Shown here piece by piece: positions 34,205 to 42,810 of a stretch of DNA of 64,000 nt. The notes below the pieces were generated by a model. The model did not search any database and had not been told where the DNA came from. It saw only the letters and a program-made list of their open reading frames with translations. The stretch covers positions 62,001 to 126,000 of the forward strand of contig JADDOH010004253.1 in the NCBI GenBank assembly GCA_016648135.1, written 5' to 3'. How positions within the stretch are numbered: the first letter of the stretch is position 1; every line of letters starts with the position of its first letter. The DNA is from Agrypnia vestita (lineage: Eukaryota > Arthropoda > Insecta > Trichoptera > Phryganeidae). The position numbers were made by a program, and so were the translations under genes.

Positions 34205-34833
34205 TGCAAATTACTAATTTTAAATTCTAGATTTCATGTATCAATCCCTTCCAAAATCATGTTTACTATAAAATCTCGTATTCAGTACATTATAATTTAG
34301 TTATCCTCGACGAGAGCGTTAATTTTATTTGGATATTGCTGCCTTTGCTTTTATACCCCACAATCTACATGGAAGGCTATTAATTTCATCCACCTTTTCT
34401 AATGTTATTCTATATATATTTGGGGTTAGTAAATGGTTTGGAGCAATTGCTTTTTCGGGTCACCACCGTCATGCGACGGAAAAGCTCCAAAGGCGTAGAA
34501 TATTTGATGATTTATTATCTCGATAAAACAAGTACAAAATATACATGAGTATGATTATAAAGACAATTATAAAGACCGCCGCCGGAGATAGGTGACAGAC
34601 TGGCATGCCCACCTAGGGCGTGCGTCTGTTTTTATATAATTTACGAACAAAGAAATCTTCTGGAGTGCGGCTGTGTGTGTATGAAAAAATGAACTGTCGA
34701 CCCCGCGTGTCTTGCTCGTGCCTCGATTTGTTTATGTGGCATTCCTTGCCACTGGGTATGCGTGTGGCCTAGATTGATGGTTTTCTGTATTGTGGTATGA
34801 ATTCCACATATATATATAGTAAGGATATATAAT
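34205..34833. other. Unassigned
   Basis: No coding or repeat feature recognised; a 65-codon frame at 34329-34526 lacks support. Confidence 0.35.
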
Positions 34834-34835
34834 TT

Positions 34836-34950
34836 TTTTAACTATCAAATTGAATAATACACAAAAGTTGTATTTTTTAACTATCGATTTTAATAGTACA
34901 CAAAAGCTGTATTCTTCAACTTTTGAATTGAATAGTACGCAAAAGCTGCT
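34836..34950. repeat. Three ~40-bp tandem repeats
   Basis: Units contain ACTATCAAATTGAATAATAC or a variant followed by ACAAAAGTTGTAT, ACAAAAGCTGTAT, GCAAAAGCTGCTT. Confidence 0.7.
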
Positions 34951-35638
34951 TCCGGCGGTACCACCATAATCCTTGACCTCACCGGATACGCTACCTACAT
35001 CAGTCATCAGCACCATCTCCAGCTTCACGACACCGGCCTCTCCACGCCAACGACAGCACTTCGACTCGTCCTACAACCACGCTCGAAGATCACCTGTCGT
35101 CATCGCCGCATGGATCCCGGTGCATCGACCTGAAGTGGCACAGCTGACGATCTCGCTGGCTACCGAGATCGAGCGATAAAGCACATACTGTCATTCGAAA
35201 ATAAATGAACAATATAAAACTGACCGCAGTTTTCTGTCCCTATCAGCTGTTTTTCAACCTGTAATACATTGTACAAAAGTGGAATCCGAGACACGGTACC
35301 CCACATTCTGATGACGCCGATGTGAGTCATTTCTATACTAGGAACATTTGACTCGCTCAATGGCCTTGAAATATAGAAATATCAGAAAGGTATATTTGTT
35401 GTATTTACTTACAAATTGCATTTTTACACAGCCAGGATTACAATTACAAAATATTTAAGTACATTTTGACAGCTTATTATCGTTTAATACGTACCCTGGT
35501 TTGGGCAACCTCAGATTGTTGTTTTGTAGTAATTGACCTCAAAATTTTCAGCGAATTTTAATTTATAACGAATATAAGTAATCAGATAATAATGGATTAA
35601 AAGAAAACACCTCAATCATCTCTAAAATATCACGAAAA
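34951..35638. other. Unassigned, first part GC-rich
   Basis: 34965-35180 is GC-rich with a 68-codon Ser/Thr/Pro-rich frame (34973-35179). It has no recognisable domain and could be retrotransposon or host sequence. Confidence 0.3.
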
Positions 35639-35639
35639 A

Positions 35640-36012
35640 AAAAACATTTTCAAAATGCCGCTTGAGTGAGCCAAATTCGCTGTGTGACACTTCGCAAATC
35701 TCGGCTGGCACATGGCTGTTCTCCGCGACTCACTTCGCACTGAACTATCCGTCAAAACAAGACTCTTTTGCCGCTGCATAGCCCCAGTATTTACACCCAA
35801 ACACTTTATTTATCGAACTTTTTAGTTATTCTATTGTTTAGGAGAAGGTTTCCGTCGCTTCCAGGCTGATCCAGGTATTTATAAACGCTTCCTGAATGTT
35901 GTAGATAACCCTAGATTTCTGTAAACCGTTCTCGATGTTTCTACAATGTTGTTCCAAGTGACATATTACCAGGGTTTCAGACAGTCTCATTCAGACATCT
36001 CGTTACAATATT
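35640..36012 (-). repeat. LTR-like promoter repeat, copy 4
   Basis: Minus strand starts TGTAACGAGATGTCTGAATG (36009), then GGTAATATGTCACTTGGAAC, CTGGAAGCGACGGAAACC and GGCTATGCAGCGGC. The TATA position reads GATAAATAAAG. The start TGTAACGAG is the best evidence for an LTR-type terminus in this family. Confidence 0.6.
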
Positions 36013-36014
36013 AA

Positions 36015-37240
36015 TTATCCAACATTATTATTGTTGTTTCTTGGATAGCATTTCAAATAGACAATCCGGCATTAGCGAAACTTTGATGTTTGACAGCCGC
36101 TTTGTGGTATTCATTAATACAGCGGGTATGATTTACAATTGAAACATATTCAGTCTCGAATCACATCCCTTAATGAATCAGCAAAAGGCCGACGCATATA
36201 TTACGCAACATATCGCGGCGTATTATTTGCCCGACATTCCTGGGAATTATTTGGAAAATCAGGTTTGGCAATTTCACCGAAAATAGAGTTAAAATACAGC
36301 GCCGGGCTTATCTGTGAATAAATATGCCGATACAAATTTTATAACGCTAAAAGATGGGCAAGATACGGGCATTATGTTTTCAAAATGTTTCGTGTTTTAA
36401 CACAGCGGCATTCGCATTTGCGTCCGGATGGCTGTTTTATGGAAATTATGCCATTTTATCGAGCAATATCTGAGGCGCTAATATTTTTTAAATATATTTT
36501 GTCCCGTTATTTGTCAAAGGGGCAAAAAAACGATGTTACACTGGTGTAAGAAAAACAAATGAAAATAAAATATTTATTAAGACATAAATAAATATTTTGT
36601 GTGAAAAAATTTCGATGTAAATTTGGCGTACGTCTCACTCATATCTTGAACTCTTCTTATCATGATAAAATCACGTATTTTATTTTTGTATATAAATAAC
36701 TTCCTGCACATACATGAAAAATCTCTTAGTCCTGTTCCTTTCTTTCCTTTCTTCATTCCCCTTTTCCTTTGAACACAAAGAAATTACATAACATTCACTT
36801 TAGAAGGAACGTGTTATATTTTTATCGTAAGAAATTATGAATTGCTCGCTTGCATATCGCAGCTTCGCTCGAAAATATTAAATTGGATAAATCTGGTAAG
36901 AATCTTTGCCAGTGTCGCATCACAACCACATAAAATGATTGTGAATTCAATAAACAAAAAGATATTATAGTATACATATTATTATTCCATTATTAACTTC
37001 TATAAACAAAATAAGTCATTCCTTGGTACGGTCAGCGTCGGACGAACCGAAAAAACATTTTTAAAACACAAACATCACCACCAGTGGCGTTCAGTGCATA
37101 CAAGCAAAAACGCTGTGCATTACTAAAAATTCTGGGAAATAGATTTTTTTTTTATTCTTAAAATAGGTAATATACATTGTAAAATATCAGTATATCAAAT
37201 TTCTAATCAAAAGCACGCATCACAAACTTTCTAATTTTTT
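36015..37240. other. Possibly single-copy island 36050-36480
   Basis: 36050-36480 has balanced composition and no similarity to other parts of the window, so it may be host unique DNA. No ORF is convincing. 36.5-37.2 kb is AT-rich filler. Confidence 0.35.
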
Positions 37241-37244
37241 TCTT

Positions 37245-37690
37245 AAAAATTTTCATTTTTTTTCGTCTCTAATATCCTCTGGTAGACTCACATACAATTT
37301 CATCCCACTGTACATTACAGAAGTTTGCGATCTTTTTTCTTTCTGAATGGCAATCTTATTTCATCTTTTTTTCTTGTACAATGGTCATGTTCATGTTGGT
37401 TTTTTCTTATTTTTCTTACTAATTCAAATATATTGTTGTCCATTAACAATTTTGTATATAAATAGAAATACATTAAATTTAATTATTTGTCTAAATGTCA
37501 TTATTTGTAGGCTTTCTAACATCACTTTGATTCTTGTGTATCGATTTCTTTTTAGTATAATTCTTAATGCTTTATTTTGGAGTATTGTTAATTTTTTCAA
37601 TTCTTCTTCATTAGCCAGAAATAGTATACTGCTACTGTAGTTGATGTGGGGGACTATTATTGCTTTATATATATTTTTGCACGAATCTGT
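37245..37690 (-). pseudogene. LINE RT C-terminal relic (CR1/Jockey-like)
   Basis: On the minus strand a long near-open frame reads IIVPHINYSSSILFLANEEE, LKKLTILQNKALRIILKRNR, then LQIMTFRQIIKFNVFLFIYK and IVNGQQ before a stop. 'LkkLqilQNkAlRiI' followed by 'L.l..f....fk' and 'yKi.nG' is the region after the RT thumb in CR1/Jockey-group LINEs. Lower coordinates continue with basic Lys/Arg-rich sequence in shifted frames. No catalytic core is present. Confidence 0.75.
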
Positions 37691-38282
37691 TTTAATATAT
37701 CTTCTAATAATAAATAATTCTTAAGAAAAAGGCGATTCAAAATTCTAGCAGTAATTCGTGATTACCACCAAGCTTTTCAGTATCGACAGTTTCTATATGC
37801 AACTTCATATCAATGCTTCTCCCAATTTACTTGTCAGCGCGTAATAAATCCGTTTCTTGAATCTGTAAGACAGTCAATCGTACTGACCTGAATATTCATC
37901 TTCTGAAACTGCATTATAGTCACCCTATCGTTTGTTTGCAGGTAACCTTTTTATACCACAGCGTGCCTTTTGCGTGCATTTTAATGTTCAATTGCGATCA
38001 TCTAATTAAAAAATGGCTGTGCATTCCAGCTCCGAAAAAGGACTGATCAATTTCTACTCAATTATCAAATCCCTTCCCAGAACCAAACTGATATAACTAG
38101 CGCCGACAAAGTGATAGACCACAACGATTTCTATTCACCTTTGCCGACTAAAATAACTGAGTCGTTGATAGTTTTCAAAATGAAGTTTATCTGTTTTAAA
38201 TGTTTCCGGAAAATTCACTAAAGCAAAGAAAGCTTTTAGATTTTCACCTTCACTGACAATGTCGTCGTTAGATTATATTTAT
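37691..38282. other. Unassigned
   Basis: Nothing recognised. Confidence 0.4.
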
Positions 38283-38284
38283 CT

Positions 38285-38883
38285 ACTAGCTGTTCGTACC
38301 CGGGTAAAGGATTAAGTTGAAAATAAACTTGTTGGGGGAAAACAAAGGTTCGATTCGAACGGTATAGATTTGCATCGAAAATATATCAGGGTTAAAAAAA
38401 GAAGGGGCCCTGAAGAATAAGTTTCCAAATGCTGAGTCCGATCGGTCGAACGATACAGATTTGCATCGAAAATATATTTGGGGGAGGGGAAGAGGTATAA
38501 TAATAGGGGGGAAATATCGCCTATATTACCCGCCGAGTCTTAAAGAATAAGTTTTCAAATATTGAGTCCATTCGGTCAAACGGTATAGATTTGCATCTAA
38601 AATATGTCAGGGGGAGGGAAAGGGGTAAAAAAATTGGGGGAAATATCACCTATGTTACCCGCCGAGTCCTAAAGAATAAGTTTTTAAATTTTGAATCCGA
38701 TCGGTCGAACTATACAGATTTGCATCGAAAATATGTCAGGGGAAGGGGTAAAGAATAGATAAGAAATGTTGCCTATGTTACCCGCCGGGTCCCAAAGCAT
38801 ATGTATGCAAAATTTGAATCGTATAGGACAAACGGTGTGGATTTGTATGGAGAACAGACAGACAGACAGATAGCGACTTTTAG
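38285..38883 (+). repeat. Minisatellite-bearing element, copy D
   Basis: Head ACTAGCTGTTCGTACCCGGG, monomer anchors GATTTGCATCGAAAATAT near 38367, 38459, 38587 and 38717, then GTGTGGATTTGTATGGAGAAC and (GACA)n at 38855-38872. The first monomer interval is about 92 bp and the rest about 130, so one monomer carries a deletion. Confidence 0.8.
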
Positions 38884-39188
38884 GACATACATGAATTAAT
38901 TACATTCATTTGTGTTATTAATGCATATTGACGTTTTAATTAAGCTGCTCGCTGTTTAAATGCTCTGCCAGGGTATGTGCCATTGGTCAGGTCTATGACT
39001 GGACACTTCAAATATATTATTTGATTTTATTGTTATAGGTAGATATCATTTTTTTTATCCTTATGAACGTAACAATTAGATGTCAAAAACTGAGAGCAAT
39101 GATCGAATTGAACTGCAATATCATTTGATTATTTGGCAGTCACTTTATGGTGCAATTTTTTAATTTCAAATATAACTTTTATTTCAAC
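38884..39188. other. AT-rich spacer
   Basis: Nothing recognised. Confidence 0.4.
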
Positions 39189-39189
39189 T

Positions 39190-39252
39190 TTATACATTAT
39201 CACTACAATTGTTTCGAATGGAGCATTCCCTTTCATCATCAGTTATACCTGA
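39190..39252 (-). ncRNA. Hammerhead-like motif with perfect CTGATGA core
   Basis: Minus strand: CTGATGA (39242-39236), stem II GAA(A)GG/CC(A)TTC, GAAA, palindrome ACAATTGT and A at the cleavage site, then GTGATAATG. Stem I pairing is weak. No PLE coding relic lies next to it. Confidence 0.65.
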
Positions 39253-39254
39253 TT

Positions 39255-39836
39255 TTCTTCTCAAAACTACAGTAATGATGGCACCTCGAAAATTGACAAC
39301 TGCGCGCCGGCAATTGCGCGCAGCACAAAACTAAAAAATTATAATAATTAAAAAATAAGCTTTTTTGTTTTATTTCATTTCGCAAGACTGCTCATCGATT
39401 AAAAATTACTAGGGCTGTCGGTTTTGGTTTTAAATTTTCAAAATTCTAAAACGGCTTGTTAAAAAATGACCCGCAAAAAGCGCTTGGCAATCATCAAACA
39501 CGAGTGTTTTGGACTGTACCGTTAAATATATTAAAAAATTAATTTGTTGGTTTTATTTATATTTTACTTACACATTTTTTCATAGCTGTATTACTTGTTA
39601 TCTGCCAAAATTCCCCGAACTCAAATGTAATAAAGTCTGTCTACTTACCTTAGTCTAGCGATCGCTGGCTCCTACTTTGTAAATTTGCATGCCCTAACAC
39701 GAAGCGATGACAAAGCCACGCGATGATTATTAAATTTCGCATTTATCCAGTCGATTCAGCAGGTCAGCGTGGAAGTCATACTTCAAACGATTACCGGGCC
39801 CGACCGACCAGTCAGCTGGTGGTTCAAAATGGCCAG
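39255..39836. other. Flank of the Transib element
   Basis: 39595-39635 repeats the block found at 9925-9965. 39700-39836 is GC-richer and continues, without the element, at 41029, because the element sits inside it. Confidence 0.5.
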
Positions 39837-39841
39837 CGGCG
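39837..39841. repeat. Target site duplication CGGCG (left)
   Basis: Identical to 41024-41028. Five bases of C/G with CGNCG form are characteristic of Transib insertion. Confidence 0.8.
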
Positions 39842-40099
39842 CACGGTGATCAATTTGTATGAACGTTACTTGGAAACGAGGATTAATTTTACGGTCATGA
39901 AAAAATTTTAAATCTATTTATTCAACAAAATACATGTTATATTAAACGAAAATTATTTATGAAAAAAATAAATTGAGTATCGCATAGATTTGACAACAGT
40001 GTAAAGTGCCTGCACATTTCAGTCAGTACCGTTCGAGTCAGCGTCGAGTGTAGTCGCGAATTTGAAACTTTAGCAAACATATAACGAAAAGTGTGAAAT

Positions 40100-40661
40100 A
40101 TGGAAAACATTGTGGAAAGTAGAATTTATGTCATAAATAATATTTAAAACATTTTTATAATGTTTTTGATACAATGAAATATGCTGTCACAAAAGTATTT
40201 TTTCCATGATTTTACATGAAACTTAACATTTTTTTTAAAAAAAGACGTATCTAATTTTTCATCAACACTATTTTTAATTTATAGCACCAACCTTTCACTA
40301 AATAACGTATTCAGTAACATTTGCGTATTTCTGCATAATATAAAGATATTAATTTTTTGCAGAGAGCCGAAAAGTACTGACACGACGCGAACTTTTTGAA
40401 CTGTTCATAAGAAAAACGCGAGGCATTTCAAATGATACTATGACAATGATACTCCCTATAGGCCAGTTATCAGAAGATGCTCAAGAAGTGAGGCACAAAG
40501 AATATAGAAAATATAGAGAGCACAACACTCGAAAAATTTATATACTCAACACCAATGAAGATTTGCTTAATATTTCTTCAGATCCCATAATTTCAAGTAT
40601 TTGGAAACTCCCATTAAAAAAAGCAAGCATTTTCCCCAAATATCGTTTTATCGTTATTTAA
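40100..40661 (+). CDS. Putative two-exon mini-gene: Transib transposase C-terminus
   Basis: Exon 2 (40363-40661) is open from an acceptor TTTTTTGCAG and encodes RKVLTRRELFELFIRKTRG, TMTMILPIGQLSEDAQEVRH, KEYRKYREHNTRKI and TNEDLLNISSDPIISS, ending with a basic tail. The 'LSEeAQEaRnKdxrxxRexHTRK..TNeDll' pattern resembles the C-terminal region of Transib-like transposases, from memory of the family. Upstream, an ATG at 40100 opens MENIVE and meets a GT at 40119; splicing 40119-40362 would keep the frame and give 105 residues. The donor GTAGAA is weak. Without splicing, the first in-frame ATG is 40434 or 40440. Such a protein would lack most catalytic residues, so it is not an active transposase. 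Confidence 0.5.
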
Positions 40662-40766
40662 GTATTCTAACAATAATAATACAATTTGATGACGCTACTT
40701 TAAACTTTAATAATAATTGAATTTTTATTGTATTTTTATTTTATGTTGTAATTTAATTTATTGTCA

Positions 40767-40772
40767 ATAAAC
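40767..40772 (+). terminator. Polyadenylation signal AATAAA
   Basis: Lies about 105 bp after the stop of the Transib mini-gene, followed by T/G-rich sequence. Confidence 0.5.
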
Positions 40773-41023
40773 ATTTGTGTCAGTAAACATATGCCTTGCT
40801 GGTTTTTTGTATTTGTTTTATTATTCACAAAAAAAATGTAATTAACACAGTATATGTTAGTCAATTTGATGAAATATACTATTTCTCAAGTGTCGTATAT
40901 CACTAACTACAGAATACAAAAAACTCTAAAGACACACTTTCAACTATTACTAGGTATCATTTTCTACATGTGTAAAATTCAAAAAACTAATTTCTAACCA
41001 AATGCTCAAAATTGATCACCGTG

Positions 41024-41028
41024 CGGCG
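41024..41028. repeat. Target site duplication CGGCG (right)
   Basis: Matches 39837-39841 exactly. Confidence 0.8.
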
Positions 41029-41460
41029 GGGAGTCATCCCGCCGAATCATCAGTGAATTAAAAAACGCGGGAACGCAGCGAGGCCACCCTCCGGCAGGCC
41101 GGTGCCTGGTGCGGGCGTAAAAAAACCAGTCCGAATTAAGTTCTTTCATATTCGCATTAGAGCGAACGTGAATTGTTACGGAGCTCGACACACGGCCATG
41201 TTACGTCCGCATGACTGAATCTGCAAAGGAAAATATTAACGTAATTTTTGCACGAGGATTTTCGACATTGTGATGCATGTAAGTAACCGTTGAATAGTTC
41301 GGTTGAACGGGCACTCGCAGTGGGTACACTAAAGGTATCGTTATTTTAATCAAGCTCATAGCTAACAATCAAACACACATGCTCTTGTCATAGAATAGAG
41401 ACGCTCTTGTTCAAAATGGAAACTTTGCAAACTGAAACAGAGAATTCAAGTGAACCAATA
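41029..41460. other. Flank of the Transib element
   Basis: GC-rich to about 41210, with a 61-codon minus-strand frame (41191-41006) that runs through the element end and is not supported as a gene. Confidence 0.35.
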
Positions 41461-41462
41461 AA

Positions 41463-41717
41463 TCAAATCAGTTCCCGAGTTTCCATCTTAGTTTTTATAA
41501 TTTTTATTGTATGATTTGAATAATTCATGTCTTTTAATAAAGTTTCATATTTCTTTATCATTATTTCTTGTTTTGCTATAATATTTTTACACAGCGGTGA
41601 CCGAGTATTCCACAGGCATTCGTGATTCCTATAATAAGTCACGAAAAGTAATGTTTTGTCATCTCCCCAACGCGCCATATTTGTTTCATCTGTCGCAGAC
41701 TGAGCGGGACGCCACAA
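41463..41717 (-). CDS. MADF/Myb-SANT-like ORF, 84 codons
   Basis: The frame reads WGDDKTLLFVTYYRNHECLW, then NTRSPLCKNIIAKQEIMI and TIKIIKTKMETREL. Trp, 'Y..h.cLWn..s..yKN', and 'i..Kik.l.....rE' are the spacing of a MADF or Myb/SANT-like DNA-binding domain as found in Adf-1-type factors and in accessory proteins of some DNA transposons. It covers most of one domain (residues about 17-82) and stops right after it, so it is either a short transposon-encoded protein or a 5' exon whose continuation I cannot find. The upstream region holds a 30-bp palindrome. Not certain to be expressed. Confidence 0.4.
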   Translation of the reverse strand: MWRPAQSATDETNMARWGDDKTLLFVTYYRNHECLWNTRSPLCKNIIAKQEIMIKKYETLLKDMNYSNHTIKIIKTKMETRELI

Positions 41718-41738
41718 CCGGCGGTTGATTTTTGAGCG

Positions 41739-41768
41739 TGCTAGTAATGAGCATGCTCATTACTAGCA
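41739..41768. repeat. Perfect 30-bp palindrome
   Basis: TGCTAGTAATGAGCA followed by its exact complement, centred on GCATGC. Part of it (CAGTAATGAGCATGC) recurs at 41840-41855. It lies just upstream of the minus-strand MADF-like ORF. Confidence 0.9.
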
Positions 41769-41929
41769 ATGTGTGTACACACATATGCTACTAAATAACA
41801 ATGACTCAAGAAGCTCGAAACTGCGTATGCTCACGTGCCAGTAATGAGCATGCGTATCAGTACTTAAAGCATGACTTTTACGTAAACACATATTTTAAAA
41901 AAAAAATCGAAATATTCATCTGATGGAAT

Positions 41930-42420
41930 ATTACGATATATATCCGATGGCAAAAGAGATTACGTACAAAATTCCTAGTTATGTGTCGATGACAACAATA
42001 ATATCGAACTCTCTAGCACCTTCTACCATACTCTCGTATTATCTATAACATTCGGGAAACATTATAGTAAACACTAGAATAATCTAGGAGGTTCTAAAAA
42101 CCAGCGTTTCGCGTATATAAGTGGGGCCGACAGCTGCGTGAGTGGGGTTTATTTTGACATTTCAATCGGTGCGATACATGCCGCAAACAACCGCCGGTGC
42201 GGCCTGTAGTGAAGTTTCTGGGCGACATAATCAAAGTGTTCCCAGCGATATTAAAGAGTTCATAGATGAGTGATAAATTGCTAAATAATGTGATTTCGAG
42301 AAGTATATTAACTGAATTCGCGTTAAGTGACTTTGTCCATTTAATAAATAATTAATCACTAAATAATAATTAGTTTCCAGCGTTTTCATTTGACTCCCAA
42401 AGTCACTACCCTTGACAATA
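41930..42420 (+). repeat. LTR-like promoter repeat, copy 5 (best TATA)
   Basis: ACCTTCTACCATACTCTCG, ATTCGGGAAACATTATAG, CACTAGAATAATCTAGGAGG, AAACCAGC, then TATATAA (42114-42120) and a GC-rich leader with CAGCTGCGTGAGTGGGG, followed by an AT-rich region with TTAAGTGACTTTGTCC. The layout (upstream GAA/TTC motifs, TATA box, leader, AT-rich tail) fits an LTR U3-R-U5, but no primer-binding site or coding region was found next to it. Confidence 0.6.
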
Positions 42421-42442
42421 TATTAAAATCTGACTAATATGA

Positions 42443-42470
42443 TAATAATTTATATATATATATATATATT
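42443..42470. repeat. (TA)n run
   Basis: Short AT dinucleotide tract. Confidence 0.8.
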
Positions 42471-42554
42471 ACGAGATATATCATTTATTTTGCTTTAATG
42501 TACTCACCGCACGTCCCTACTATCAGTGCGGCACACGACCAACCAACTCACCCA

Positions 42555-42745
42555 AAATATTCAAGTTTGTGTTTACTAGGGTATTATGCCGTGTTGTTAC
42601 GACCTTTCGGGCCGACGTTTCGGATCCTATTGCAGGATCCATCACAGGGCTGATGTATTGATGGACCCTGCAATGGGATCCGAAACGTCGACCCGAACGG
42701 TCGTAACAACACGGCATAATACCCCAGTAAACACAAACTTGAAGA
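42555..42745. repeat. Inverted pair of hammerhead-bearing PLE tails
   Basis: Left arm 42561-42641 (minus) and right arm 42662-42743 (plus) are near-identical inverted copies of about 80 bp. Each has GATCC-type stem II, CGAAACGTCG, CGTAACAACACGGCATAATA and AAACACAAACTTGA. The left core lacks one base of CTGATGATGG; the right copy has a small insertion in the core. The sequence matches the tail at 19375-19450. Confidence 0.8.
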
Positions 42746-42810
42746 TTCTGAGTGGCCGTGAAAACCTAAGAACATTCTTCACCCAAAATGCTTTTGAAAA
42801 CTGTGAAATA

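Larger units (their letters stand above)
39842..41023 (+). mobile_element. Transib-type DNA transposon, 1182 bp, internally deleted
   Basis: The termini are CACGGTGATCAATTT and its exact inverted copy, 15 bp each, and the element is bounded by perfect 5-bp CGGCG duplications. Transib elements, the superfamily from which RAG1 and V(D)J signals derive, have CAC(N)(N)TG ends and GC-rich CGNCG-type 5-bp duplications; both are seen here. At 1182 bp it is far shorter than autonomous Transibs (about 3 kb), so most of the transposase is missing. It holds one C-terminal transposase-like frame (40100-40661) and a polyadenylation signal AATAAA at 40767. GT/AG-like signals may make the frame a spliced mini-gene. 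Classification rests on ends and duplication; no database comparison was made. Confidence 0.8.

Noticed and set aside
37347..37640. 97-codon plus-strand hydrophobic ORF
   Set aside because: Shadow of the minus-strand LINE RT relic, which has a recognisable protein pattern.
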